From: Adlercreutzia shanghongiae
GTDB lineage: Bacteria > Actinomycetota > Coriobacteriia > Coriobacteriales > Eggerthellaceae
Direction of reading: 5' to 3'
Length of the DNA stretch: 61,518 nucleotides
NCBI RefSeq assembly: GCF_035830635.1
Contig: NZ_JAYMFI010000024.1
Coordinates: 1-61,518, forward strand
The translations under genes and the position numbers were made by a program. The notes under the pieces are model-generated. The model searched no databases, was not told where the DNA came from, and saw only the letters and a program-made list of their open reading frames with translations. Positions 8,019-16,331 of this stretch are shown in pieces. The stretch's first letter is position 1. Every line of letters starts with the position of its first letter.

Positions 8019-9192
8019 AGCGCTGCCTCCTCATGAACAGGGCTCCCACGGCGAACAGCACCGCCGCAAAGACGCCGATCTCGGCCACGTTCGCCGCGAA
8101 CACTTCCAGCCCGTCGTAGTAGTACAGGCTGTAGAACATATCGCAGATGGCCTTGGCGGGGTTCAGCGACGCCAACACGGGAAACTCGCGCGCAACCAGA
8201 TCGGCCAGCTCCATGCAGGGCTCGCCGTAGAGCCCCGTGAACAGCGACAGCAGGCACACCACCCCCGTGAGAATGCCCGTCTTCGAACCCAGGTCGATCT
8301 TGGGAAGGGCCCCGAGCGCGGTACCCAGCGCGCAGGCCAGAAGCGCGGCGGCGCCCAGCCCTGCGATGCACCACCCCTCGCGGCCGGCGAAATCGACTCC
8401 CACCACCAGGCGCGTGTACAGAAACGCGATAACCAGACAGCCGAAGCTCACGAGCCAGCAGGCCGCGAGCGTGGCCGTCAGGGTGCGCGTGCGCCCGATG
8501 GCTCCCAGCGCCCGGCGCGCGCCCAAAGGCGACAGGTTCGGCTGGGTCCAGCAGATGGCGAACACGGCAATCTGGGCCCCGAACAGGGCGGCCATGGCGA
8601 AGAGCGCGTAGTAGAAGCGCACGGTCTGCGCCGGGGCGCTGCGGGTGAGCGACACCTCCTCGGTGACATCTCCCCCGCTGAAGGCCGCGGCAACACGGTC
8701 GGGGTCGGCGAGCAGGGCCGGGTCGGCCATCGCAAGGGATGCCATGAGGTCGGCATCGCGCACATACGCCGTCACCACCGACTCCAAGATGCTGCGGTTG
8801 ACGGCATCGGCCGAGGTGCTGGCCCCTATCTGGAGCCCCGGCGACAGCGCCAGCTCCGGCTCGCCGCCCCCGTCCACCGAAAGCACCCCCATCACCTCCC
8901 CGCTCGTCAGAGCGCGAAGGGCCTCCTCGGAATCGGCGACAGGGCGCACGTCCAGCAGCTGGTCGTCGCCCGGCTCGCCGAGCTCCTCCACCACCCCCGC
9001 GAAAGGCGACGCCTCCCACGCCTCATCGGCCACCACAGCCGTGGGCACCGGGTCGAACGCGGTGGCGTCCTCGATGCCCGCGAACATGAACATGAAGATG
9101 GTCGCCATCAGCATGGGGAAGGCGAGCGACCAGATGAACAGCCCCTTCTCGCGCAGCAGCGCGCGCAAGGTGCCGGCAAACAGCGTTCCCAT
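8005..9192 (-). CDS. ABC-2 type exporter permease, first subunit
   Basis: Permease of 395 residues with the same plan as its downstream neighbour: one span near residues 18-38, an extracytoplasmic domain to about residue 185 and a C-terminal block of membrane segments. GGGAGG precedes the ATG by six bases, immediately after the ATPase stop codon. The ATPase and the two permeases form one minus-strand operon. Confidence 0.85.
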   Translation of the reverse strand: MGTLFAGTLRALLREKGLFIWSLAFPMLMATIFMFMFAGIEDATAFDPVPTAVVADEAWEASPFAGVVEELGEPGDDQLLDVRPVADSEEALRALTSGEVMGVLSVDGGGEPELALSPGLQIGASTSADAVNRSILESVVTAYVRDADLMASLAMADPALLADPDRVAAAFSGGDVTEEVSLTRSAPAQTVRFYYALFAMAALFGAQIAVFAICWTQPNLSPLGARRALGAIGRTRTLTATLAACWLVSFGCLVIAFLYTRLVVGVDFAGREGWCIAGLGAAALLACALGTALGALPKIDLGSKTGILTGVVCLLSLFTGLYGEPCMELADLVAREFPVLASLNPAKAICDMFYSLYYYDGLEVFAANVAEIGVFAAVLFAVGALFMRRQRYASL

Positions 9193-9201
9193 AACGCCTC
9201 C

Positions 9202-10176
9202 CTAGTCTCTCAGCGCTTTGCCGGTGATTTCCAGGAACACGTCGTTCAAGGTGGGCGGCTCGGCGTACACGCGGCCCAACGACAGCCCCGCCGCCGAGAG
9301 CACCGCCAGCACGTCGCCCACGTTGTGCGCGCCCTGCTCGCACTGCACGACCAGCTCCGGCTCGGTGTAGGTCACGCGCCGTACATGCGGCAGCGCCTCC
9401 AGCTGGCCGCGCGCTCCGTCGGGAAGGGCCGCCACCTCCACGAGAATGCGCTCGCCGGCGCCGACCATGGCCTTCAGCTCGGCATTGGTGCCCACGGCCA
9501 CCGAGCGGCCCCGGTCCATGATCATGATGCGCGAGCAGATCTCCTCCACCTCTTCCATATAGTGACTCGTGTACACCACGGTGCAGCCCGCCTCGTTCAT
9601 GGCGCGGATGCCCTCCAGGATGGCGTTGCGGCTCTGCGGGTCCACGGCCACCGTAGGCTCGTCGAAAAACGCAAGGCGGGGCTTGTGTGCGATGCCGCAG
9701 GCGATGTTCAGGCGCCGCAGCAGGCCGCCCGACAGCTTCCGCGGGCGGAACGACGCGTAGTCCTCAAGTCCCACGAACGCGATGGCCTCGTCTACCAGGT
9801 GCGCCCGCTCGCGGCGGTCGCCCACGTACAGCGCGCAGAAGAAGTCGATGTTCTCGCGCACGGTGAGCTCCTCGAACAGCGCCACGTTCTGGGGCACCAC
9901 GCCGATCATGCGCTTCAGGTCGTAGCGAGTGGGGCCCATGGGCTGCCCGAACAGCGAGATGGAGCCCTTGTCGTAGGTGAGCAGCTGCAGGATGCAGTTG
10001 ATGGCCGTGGTCTTGCCCGAGCCGTTGGGCCCGAGCAGCCCGAATATCTCGCCCGGGGCGATTGCCAAGTTGAAGTGGTCCAAGGCCACCACGTCGCCGT
10101 AGCGCTTCACCAGGTTCTCCACCACCACGATATCGTCTGCGGCCCGTGCGCCGTCGGATGCTGCGCGCTCGTCCAC
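9202..10176 (-). CDS. ABC exporter ATP-binding protein
   Basis: Nucleotide-binding subunit of 324 residues. Visible motifs are Walker A GPNGSGKTT, the Q-loop VVPQN, signature LSGGLLRRL (glycine-rich C-loop, LSGG), Walker B LAFFDEPT and switch histidine YTSHYMEEV. A C-terminal extension of about 80 residues is typical of drug-exporter ATPases of the DrrA/CcmA type. The GTG at 10176 was preferred because AAGGAGG lies six bases upstream; an in-frame start at 10212 has no such signal. It powers the two permeases encoded downstream. It is divergent from a histidine kinase, with a 118-bp shared control region. Confidence 0.9.
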   Translation of the reverse strand: MDERAASDGARAADDIVVVENLVKRYGDVVALDHFNLAIAPGEIFGLLGPNGSGKTTAINCILQLLTYDKGSISLFGQPMGPTRYDLKRMIGVVPQNVALFEELTVRENIDFFCALYVGDRRERAHLVDEAIAFVGLEDYASFRPRKLSGGLLRRLNIACGIAHKPRLAFFDEPTVAVDPQSRNAILEGIRAMNEAGCTVVYTSHYMEEVEEICSRIMIMDRGRSVAVGTNAELKAMVGAGERILVEVAALPDGARGQLEALPHVRRVTYTEPELVVQCEQGAHNVGDVLAVLSAAGLSLGRVYAEPPTLNDVFLEITGKALRD

Positions 10177-10282
10177 GGGGCCTCCTTCCTTCGTCAGGTT
10201 CACTGGTTGCATTATTCCAAGGGAGCGGTGGCGGCAGAAGTGCCAAATGTCACGGTTTTCGCCCGGCTCGGCGGCGCGCCCT

Positions 10283-10288
10283 TATAAT
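10283..10288 (+). promoter_or_regulatory. -10 box giving a probable leaderless kinase mRNA
   Basis: TATAAT ends six bases before the ATG at 10295, which places +1 at the A of the start codon. No ribosome-binding site is present in this gap, in agreement with leaderless translation. Confidence 0.55.
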
Positions 10289-10294
10289 GGCCCC

Positions 10295-11422
10295 ATGGAT
10301 CGCGCCATCGACAACACCGTTCTTCTGGCCCTGGGCATTCCCGTCATGCTCCTGGCACCGGTCGGGCCCGAAAGCGTCGCCGCGCTGCTCGCGGCCGTAT
10401 GCGCGGCCTGCGCCCTGGAGCTTGTCAGGTGCGCGCCGGCGCGCATCGCCGCGGCCGTCGCCCTGCTCGCAGCAGCGGCGGTCGTACCCCCGCTGGGCGC
10501 TTTCGCAGCGATCGCAGCCTACGCTGCCTGGGCCTTCCGCCTGCGCGGCCTGCGCTGGGCGTGGCCGCTTCCGCTCGCCTGCACTGCGGCGGCGGGGCAT
10601 TTCACCCTGGCCGCAGCCGCGCTGGCCTTAGGACTGCTCGCCTGCCTTATGGGATGGCGCGCCCGGCGAAACGCCGAGGAGCGGGAACGTTTACGCTCGC
10701 TGCGCGATGCCGTGCAGGAAGAACGGCTCGTCCTCGCCGAGCGTGCTCGCGACCTGGCCGAACGGCAGGATCTGGAAGTTAACTGCGCGGTGCTCGACGA
10801 GCGGGCGCGCATTGCGCGCGAGATTCACGACAACGTGGGGCATCTGCTCACCCGCTCGGTGCTGCAGGTGCAGGCCGCCGGCGTGGCCCACGGTGCCGCC
10901 GCACCCGTGGCCCGCGATTTGGATGCCGTGGCGGCAACCCTGCACGAGGCCCTGGACACGGTGCGCGCCTCGGTGCACGACCTGCACGACGCGGCACTCG
11001 ATACGCGCACGGCCCTGGAGACGCTGGTCACGGAGTTCCCAGGCGTCGCCGGCACCCTCTCGTTTCAGGCCGACGCCCTGCCGCGGCCCATAGGCCTCGC
11101 CGTGCTCGCCATCGTCCGCGAGGCGCTCTCCAACGCCGCAAGCCACGGACGGGCGCGCCATGCCACGGTGCGCGTCACGGAATTTCCCCGCTTCTACCAG
11201 CTTGTCGTGGAAGACGACGGTCGCGCGGGCAACGCGGACGCGGGCCTGGCGGGCCGAGCGGTCTCGACCGATGCGGGCGCAGCCAGCGCGGGCCTCGGAC
11301 TCACCTCCATGGCCGAGCGGGCGCACGCCCTCGGAGGAACCTTCTCCTTCACGCCGCTTGCCGCTCCGCGCACGGGCAGCCGCGTGTTCGCCACCTTCCC
11401 CAAGCCCCAGGAGGACGCATGA
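10295..11422 (+). CDS. NarL-type sensor histidine kinase
   Basis: Kinase of 375 residues. The first ~135 residues are alanine- and leucine-rich with several hydrophobic membrane segments. A coiled linker follows, then the HisKA_3 dimerisation domain with the phospho-acceptor in IAREIHDNVGHLL. The C-terminal HATPase domain has the N-box REALSNAASHG and a GLGLTSMAERAH G-box. It autophosphorylates on His and passes phosphate to the response regulator whose ATG overlaps its stop (ATGA). The ABC exporter is encoded divergently, so control of that exporter is likely. The signal is unknown; there is no obvious extracellular sensor domain, suggesting intramembrane sensing. Confidence 0.87.
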   Translation: MDRAIDNTVLLALGIPVMLLAPVGPESVAALLAAVCAACALELVRCAPARIAAAVALLAAAAVVPPLGAFAAIAAYAAWAFRLRGLRWAWPLPLACTAAAGHFTLAAAALALGLLACLMGWRARRNAEERERLRSLRDAVQEERLVLAERARDLAERQDLEVNCAVLDERARIAREIHDNVGHLLTRSVLQVQAAGVAHGAAAPVARDLDAVAATLHEALDTVRASVHDLHDAALDTRTALETLVTEFPGVAGTLSFQADALPRPIGLAVLAIVREALSNAASHGRARHATVRVTEFPRFYQLVVEDDGRAGNADAGLAGRAVSTDAGAASAGLGLTSMAERAHALGGTFSFTPLAAPRTGSRVFATFPKPQEDA

Positions 11423-12099
11423 GCGCCGACACCAGCAACACCGACCGCGCCAACCCCAACCGCATCGGCAACACCGGCGCCATCACCGCGATCATCGTCG
11501 ACGACGACCCGCTCATCGTGCAGTCGCTGCGCACCATCCTGGAGGCCCGCGGCGCCGTGCGCGTGGCAGGCACGAGCACTGAGGGCAGCGCGGCCGCCGA
11601 CCTATACGCCGCGTGCCGCCCCGACATCGCGCTGTTGGACATCCGCATGCCGCGTACGTCGGGCCTGGCCGCGGCCGAGCGTATCCTGGCCGACGACCCC
11701 CATGCCCGTGTCGTGTTCCTCACCACCTTCGCCGACGACGACTACATCGTGCGCGCCCTGGCCCTGGGCGCCCGCGGCTACCTCATCAAGCAGGATGTGG
11801 CCACTTTGGAAGGCGCCCTGCATGCCGTAATGGACGGCCAGATCGTCATGGGCGCCGAGGTGAGCGGGCGCGTGGGGGCGCTCGCGGGCCGCAGCCTGGA
11901 AGGCGGCAGCGCCCTGGCCGGCAGCCTAACCGAGCGCGAGCGCGAGGTGGCCGAGCTTATTGCCGAGGGGCTCGACAACCGCGAGATAGCCGCCGCGCTG
12001 TACCTGTCCGAGGGAACCGTGCGCAACCACATCTCGGCCATCCTGCAGAAATGCGGCCTGCGCAACCGTACGCAAATCGCCATCGCCTGGTGGCGCTAG
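11419..12099 (+). CDS. NarL/FixJ-family response regulator
   Basis: Regulator of 226 residues. The receiver domain has acidic pocket DDDP, phospho-acceptor Asp in IALLDIRMP and conserved Lys in GYLIKQD. It is followed by a LuxR-type HTH (SLTEREREVAELIAEGL then EGTVRNHISAIL). The first ~20 residues are a Thr/Asn-rich extension before the receiver fold. Its start codon overlaps the kinase stop codon by four bases, so the pair is translationally coupled. Probable target: the divergent ABC exporter operon. Confidence 0.9.
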   Translation: MSADTSNTDRANPNRIGNTGAITAIIVDDDPLIVQSLRTILEARGAVRVAGTSTEGSAAADLYAACRPDIALLDIRMPRTSGLAAAERILADDPHARVVFLTTFADDDYIVRALALGARGYLIKQDVATLEGALHAVMDGQIVMGAEVSGRVGALAGRSLEGGSALAGSLTEREREVAELIAEGLDNREIAAALYLSEGTVRNHISAILQKCGLRNRTQIAIAWWR

Positions 12100-12161
12100 C
12101 GGCGAGCCGTCACCTCGGCCCCTGCGCCCGTCAGCCCGGCCGCCTCCGCCGCGCCATCCCA

Positions 12162-12180
12162 GCACCCGTCAGCCGGGTGC
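12162..12180 (+). terminator. Possible terminator hairpin after the two-component system
   Basis: GCACCCG (12162-12168) pairs with CGGGTGC (12174-12180) across five bases, 60 bases after the response-regulator stop. No T-tract follows, so this is weak. Confidence 0.3.
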
Positions 12181-12346
12181 CCCCGGCCCCCGCGGCTGCC
12201 AGCCGGATGCGCACCGGGCGCCCCTCACCGCCCGACACCCTGCAATTTCGTACAAGAAATCGACAGCGGAACGCCTATCATGGTCACGTTATGGAAGCAT
12301 TCCGCGCCCTATACCGAATCGGCGCGACACAGAAAGGGAACGCGCG

Positions 12347-13219
12347 ATGAAGGCCCACGTGCTGGCGGCGCTCACAGTGTTCGTGTGGGGCATCACCTTC
12401 GTGTCCACCAAGGTGCTCCTCGTCGACTTCGCACCCGTATGGATCCTGTTCGTCCGTTTCGCCCTGGGCTTTCTCGCCCTGTGCTGCGCGCGCCCGCACC
12501 TGCTGCGCTTGCAAGAGCGGCACCACGAGCGGCTCTTCGCCCTGGCGGGACTTGCGGGCGTGGCCTGCTACTTCCTCATGGAGAACGTAGCACTCACCTT
12601 CACGAGCGCCACCGCCGTGGGGGTCATCGTGGCCACCTCTCCGCTCTTCTGCGCCCTCATGAGCTGGGCGCGCGGAAATCGCGGGGCCCTCACCGTTCGC
12701 TTCGTTGTCGGTTTCGCGCTGGCCATGGCAGGCATCGCGCTCGTCAGCTTCGCGAGCGGGGGCGCCATCGGCGGCAGCCCGCTTGCCAACCTCGCGGGGT
12801 GCGCCCTCGCGCTGGGCGCGGCACTCGTATGGGCCGCCTACTCCACCATCGTCGCGCGCATCGCCGAGGCGGGCTACGAGACCCTGGCCTCCACCAAGCG
12901 CATCTTCGCCTGGGGCCTTCTGTTCATGCTGCCGGCGCTGCCCTTCGGGGGGCCGGTGCCGAACATGGCGGCGTTTATCGATCCCGTCAATCTGGCCAAT
13001 CTGGCCTTCCTCGGTCTGGGAGCCTCGGCTGCCTGCTTCGCCACCTGGGGATTCGCCGTGAAGCACTTGGGAGCCGTCACCACGAGCACCTACATCTACC
13101 TCGTGCCGGCCGTCACCGCCGTCACCTCGGTCATCGTGCTCGGCGAGCCCTTCACCGCCCCCATAGCCGCCGGCCTTGTCCTCACCATCGCCGGCCTCGC
13201 GCTGTCGAACCGCCCGTGA
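12347..13219 (+). CDS. EamA/DMT-family transporter
   Basis: Drug/metabolite transporter superfamily protein of 290 residues. It has about ten hydrophobic segments arranged as two EamA repeats (VFVWGITFVSTKVLL near the N-terminus; second repeat from about residue 150). Family members export amino acids, metabolites or drugs; the substrate cannot be told from sequence. GAAAGGGAA precedes the ATG. The stop codon's last base is the first base of a 21-bp direct repeat that begins a two-gene insertion. Confidence 0.85.
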   Translation: MKAHVLAALTVFVWGITFVSTKVLLVDFAPVWILFVRFALGFLALCCARPHLLRLQERHHERLFALAGLAGVACYFLMENVALTFTSATAVGVIVATSPLFCALMSWARGNRGALTVRFVVGFALAMAGIALVSFASGGAIGGSPLANLAGCALALGAALVWAAYSTIVARIAEAGYETLASTKRIFAWGLLFMLPALPFGGPVPNMAAFIDPVNLANLAFLGLGASAACFATWGFAVKHLGAVTTSTYIYLVPAVTAVTSVIVLGEPFTAPIAAGLVLTIAGLALSNRP

Positions 13220-13239
13220 CAACACACTTCACAGGAGGG
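13219..13239 (+). repeat. Left 21-bp direct repeat flanking a two-gene cassette
   Basis: These 21 bases (starting ACAACACACTTC, ending CAGGAGGG) recur exactly at 14286-14306. Both copies begin at the last A of a stop codon, that of the EamA gene here and that of the cassette's second gene on the right. Exact duplication on both sides of a two-gene unit is what an insertion with target duplication, or an integrated cassette with a duplicated attachment core, would leave. Confidence 0.8.
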
Positions 13240-13313
13240 CTTCTGTCAGAATGGCCAATCTCGCCCGAACCTCTTTCCCATCTACGATAGAATACGCGGA
13301 GGAGGTGATTTCC

Positions 13314-13652
13314 TTGACCGACCGCATTCCCCTGTACTACGCCGACCAATCACAATGGGGCTTCCGCGAGTTCAATCATTTGAACTCGTATCTCAACCGT
13401 CTTTTCCTGTATGAGGATGACGACGAAAAGTCAGCTCGCATCGCCTCCATGGATCTTGGTCGCATGACGCGCGAAACGATAGCTCTCATTGGCGCTATCC
13501 TCACACAGTATGGCAAGAGGTCAAGCACGCCCGCCAAATTCCCCAACCTCCGCTCGAAAGAGCTCTGGCGGCCCCTGGAAACCCCCCTTTTCCTCAACGA
13601 AAGGCCCTTGGATCTGTTCCCCGCTTACGCCAACATGAACATTCGCTATTAG
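13314..13652 (+). CDS. Uncharacterised 112-residue protein, first gene of a flanked two-gene cassette
   Basis: I do not recognise the family. A TTG start was chosen because AGGAGGTGAT, nearly a full anti-16S complement, lies immediately upstream (13301-13310); an upstream in-frame ATG at 13251 has no comparable signal. The product has no signal peptide or membrane segment, is rich in Tyr, Phe, Leu and Arg, and contains an acidic patch (YEDDDEK). The next gene, a nucleotidyltransferase-fold protein, begins seven bases after its stop. The pair is enclosed by 21-bp direct repeats. By position it could be the partner of a toxin-antitoxin pair, but this is inference only. Confidence 0.7.
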   Translation: MTDRIPLYYADQSQWGFREFNHLNSYLNRLFLYEDDDEKSARIASMDLGRMTRETIALIGAILTQYGKRSSTPAKFPNLRSKELWRPLETPLFLNERPLDLFPAYANMNIRY

Positions 13653-13659
13653 GCTAGCC

Positions 13660-14286
13660 ATGGACAGCCGCACTGATCTTCTCCTCGTTGATGACTTCAT
13701 CGATCTTCTCAGTCAGTTAGACGACTTCCTCGACGCTCGCGACCCCGAGCACCATCTCACCATTCGCGCGATCGGCGGCTTCTCCCTCATGTACCACGAG
13801 CAAGAGACCTCCCTGACCATGCTGCGCATGGGAAGCTCCGACATTGACACCTTGACGAAGCTTCCGCGCAACGTGGCCACCATGGTAGACATCATTGCCG
13901 TCAACAACGGAGCGCCGAGCGACTGGCTCAACAATCGTTGGTATGCCAACCATAACTTCAATGAAGAGCTCGAGCGCTTCATCGTATGGGAGCCTACAAA
14001 ATATGGATTTCGCCACATCACGCTGCTTGTGGCAAACCTCGAGGGCATCCTGCTCATGAAGATGCGTGCGGTGTGCGAGGCACTGGAGTTTGCCGGGTAC
14101 CCCGCCAACGACGAAGCCCTTGCAGCAGAACTTCGCACCCAAGATGTCATGGACGTGGTATCCCTTCTGCACTTTTTCGATGTGACTTCAGCCTTGGATT
14201 TCTCTCGCCTCAATATTCCCTCAGAGATCGACCGCACCGACCTTCTTCTCCAGTATTTGATTAATGCCGGCATACTGAGTTCCTAA
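13660..14286 (+). CDS. Nucleotidyltransferase-fold protein, second gene of the flanked cassette
   Basis: Protein of 208 residues. It resembles the DUF6036/AbiEii-like nucleotidyltransferase group: a GGF turn (IRAIGGFSLM, about 39-48), an acidic DID pair (SSDIDTL, about 66-72) and the later LLMKMRAV segment that precedes an R/D-rich helix (TQDVMDVVSLL). Such proteins serve as toxin or antitoxin halves of toxin-antitoxin systems by transferring nucleotides to protein or RNA. It follows the unknown 112-residue protein after seven bases. Its stop codon abuts the right direct repeat. The catalytic state is uncertain because the usual GS/GG...DxD spacing is longer than in MNT antitoxins. Confidence 0.72.
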   Translation: MDSRTDLLLVDDFIDLLSQLDDFLDARDPEHHLTIRAIGGFSLMYHEQETSLTMLRMGSSDIDTLTKLPRNVATMVDIIAVNNGAPSDWLNNRWYANHNFNEELERFIVWEPTKYGFRHITLLVANLEGILLMKMRAVCEALEFAGYPANDEALAAELRTQDVMDVVSLLHFFDVTSALDFSRLNIPSEIDRTDLLLQYLINAGILSS

Positions 14287-14306
14287 CAACACACTTCACA
14301 GGAGGG
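14286..14306 (+). repeat. Right 21-bp direct repeat flanking the two-gene cassette
   Basis: Exact second copy of the sequence at 13219-13239. Removing one copy plus the 1,067 bases between would restore a simple intergenic junction between the EamA gene and the pentapeptide-repeat gene. Confidence 0.8.
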
Positions 14307-14362
14307 AGGCTGGAAGCGTAGTACAATGGAGCTCACTTCCCGCACTGCGAAAGGACTGCTCC

Positions 14363-15058
14363 GTGGCCGCTCCCGCCGATACCGTTCAGACCGCCTTCGA
14401 TAAAGCCGCATCCCAGCGTGCCCTCGTGCTGCCCACCATTCCCGAAGAGCTGCGCGCCCTGGAGGCCGACGAGCTGCTTGAGAGCGCAGGGGATGCGCTG
14501 GAGGCCATCGATGCCCGCGACCTCATCATCGCCGACGCAAACTTCTCGGAACTGGAAGCCGCTCACGCCCGTTTCGCCAACTGCTTTCTCTCGTGCTGCG
14601 ACTTCTCCGGCGCGCTGTTCACCGACACCGTGTTCGAGGGCTGCGACTTCGCCAACGCCTACTTCGACGGTGCGAGCTTCACGCGCTGTACCTTCAAGAA
14701 CTGCAAGCTCACCGGCGCCTCGTTCATGGAGGCGAACTTCGAGCAGGTATCGCTTGCCGACTGCATACTGGCCTACGGGGCCTTCAACCAGTGCCGCTGG
14801 TGGGGCGTGGAAGCGGTGCGGTGCGACTTCTCCGGCGCCGATATGGCCGAGATGGAGCTGCACTACGTGATGCTTGATGACAACCGCTTCATCGGCACGA
14901 GCTTCTTCCGCACGCGCCTGCTCGGCATCGACTTCACCACCTGCCAGCTGGAGGGCGTGGCCCTCTCCGACACCATGAGCGAGATCTACGGCACGAAGCT
15001 GAACGTCTACCAAGCCGCCGCCCTCGCGCAGCGCCTCGGCGTCATCGTGGCGGAATAG
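14363..15058 (+). CDS. Qnr-like pentapeptide-repeat protein
   Basis: Protein of 231 residues. After a ~55-residue N-terminal segment the sequence is a continuous series of pentapeptides with a central Phe/Leu (CDFSG, CDFAN, ASFTR, CTFKN, CKLTG, ASFME, ANFEQ and so on) that would fold as a right-handed quadrilateral beta-helix. The C-terminus, a short non-repeat helix ending QRLGVIVAE, closely resembles the end of Qnr proteins (...LGVIV...), which dimerise and shield DNA gyrase from quinolones. It is somewhat longer than Qnr (about 215). GTG start. The role may be gyrase protection against a toxin or drug; this is inferred from fold and C-terminus. Confidence 0.8.
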   Translation: MAAPADTVQTAFDKAASQRALVLPTIPEELRALEADELLESAGDALEAIDARDLIIADANFSELEAAHARFANCFLSCCDFSGALFTDTVFEGCDFANAYFDGASFTRCTFKNCKLTGASFMEANFEQVSLADCILAYGAFNQCRWWGVEAVRCDFSGADMAEMELHYVMLDDNRFIGTSFFRTRLLGIDFTTCQLEGVALSDTMSEIYGTKLNVYQAAALAQRLGVIVAE

Positions 15059-15063
15059 GCAAT

Positions 15064-16086
15064 CTAAGCTGCCATACGGTCCTTGCGGCGGCCGGGTACG
15101 AGCAGCCGCGCCCGCGGCATGACGCGCGGGGAGACAGCGGCAGGAGCGGCCGCCAGGGCGCCAGATGTCGGAGACGGCACGGGAGTCGCGGGGACAGCCG
15201 GCGCAGCCTTGCGGCCGTCCACATAGGTGGCGGCCACCACCGTGCCCACAATGAGCGCCGCGCCGGCCAGGCCCACCGGCGTGAGCGTCTCGCCCAGGAA
15301 CAAGTAGGCGAACAGGGCTGTGAACACCGGCTCGCCCGTGAGCAGCAGCGACACCGTGGTAGAGGTGAGGCGGCTCAGCGCCAGGCTCTGCAGGAAGAAC
15401 GCCAGGCAGGTGGACAGCAGCGCCAAAAACGCGATGATGCCCCAGGCCACCGGTTGCACCGCCGCCACGTCCAGCGCCGGCTCCCACAGAAGCGCGCAGC
15501 CCAGGCACAGCGCGAAGGCCACGACAATTTGCGTGCCCGCCACGGTGACGGCGTCCAGCTCGGACAGAGCCTGCTTGCCGAACACGAGCGCACCGGCCAG
15601 CGCCACCGACGACGCCAGCGCCATCAGCTCGCCCGGGCCCACCGCAAGGCTTCCGCCCTGGCTGCACAGCAAATACAGGCCGCCGGCCACGCCCACCTGG
15701 AAGGGAATGACGGCCCGCGGGTAGCGCCCGCGCTCCACCAGCGTGGAGAGGAAGGGCGCGAACACCACCGGCAGCGCCACCAGGAAGCCCACGTTGGTGG
15801 CGGTGGTAAGGTCGAGCGCCACGTTGCAGCACAGATACGACACCGCCATGCACGCAGCCTGGGGCAGCCACGTGCGCACGCGCACCTTCCGCAGACCGCG
15901 CGCCATGCGACGGCCGAAGAAGAGGGCGAACACCACCGTGGCCAGGCCGAAGCGGACGGCCAGACACCACAGGGGCGTGATGGACTCGTAGGCGAACTTC
16001 GTCACAGCGCTTCCCGATCCGAAGATGACCACTTCAATGAGCACGAAGGCCACAAACGGCCAGCGTGCTTGCTTCCAATGGCTCAT
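15064..16086 (-). CDS. EamA/DMT-family transporter
   Basis: Protein of 340 residues with ten predicted hydrophobic segments in two EamA repeats (VEVVIFGSGSAVTKFAY-like first span, GLAGAALIVGTVVAATYV last span) and an Ala/Pro-rich cytoplasmic tail of about 50 residues. AGGAGG lies five bases before the ATG, which fixes the start. It is divergent from a LysR regulator across 245 bases and probably under its control. The 3' end is five bases from that of the pentapeptide gene. Substrate unknown. Confidence 0.85.
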   Translation of the reverse strand: MSHWKQARWPFVAFVLIEVVIFGSGSAVTKFAYESITPLWCLAVRFGLATVVFALFFGRRMARGLRKVRVRTWLPQAACMAVSYLCCNVALDLTTATNVGFLVALPVVFAPFLSTLVERGRYPRAVIPFQVGVAGGLYLLCSQGGSLAVGPGELMALASSVALAGALVFGKQALSELDAVTVAGTQIVVAFALCLGCALLWEPALDVAAVQPVAWGIIAFLALLSTCLAFFLQSLALSRLTSTTVSLLLTGEPVFTALFAYLFLGETLTPVGLAGAALIVGTVVAATYVDGRKAAPAVPATPVPSPTSGALAAAPAAVSPRVMPRARLLVPGRRKDRMAA

Positions 16087-16252
16087 GGCTCCTCCTTTCG
16101 GCCTCATCGTGCGGGGCACCTCGTCGGCGCAGGGCCGCCATCCCGGCAGCCGCCCGCTCCAAAGCGCACGATTCCAAGCCCCCGCAAGGGCGTTTTCTTT
16201 CTGGATTAGGAACGATTGACATACTAATCTCGTCACCAATGAAAGTAAAACG

Positions 16253-16302
16253 AGACTTCTTGTAAAACTTTTCAAGAAAGTCTTATACTGGTGCAACTGC
16301 AC
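16253..16302 (+). promoter_or_regulatory. LysR-gene promoter with overlapping inverted repeats
   Basis: TTGTAA (16260-16265) and TATACT (16284-16289) are 18 bases apart. An imperfect inverted repeat (AGACTTCTTG at 16253-16262, CAAGAAAGTCT at 16273-16283) covers the -35 and spacer. A perfect palindrome GTGCA-AC-TGCAC (16291-16302) lies at +1. These are candidate LysR binding sites for autoregulation and for the divergent transporter. Confidence 0.55.
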
Positions 16303-16331
16303 CACAAAACGAGGCGACAAGGAGGCCCGCT

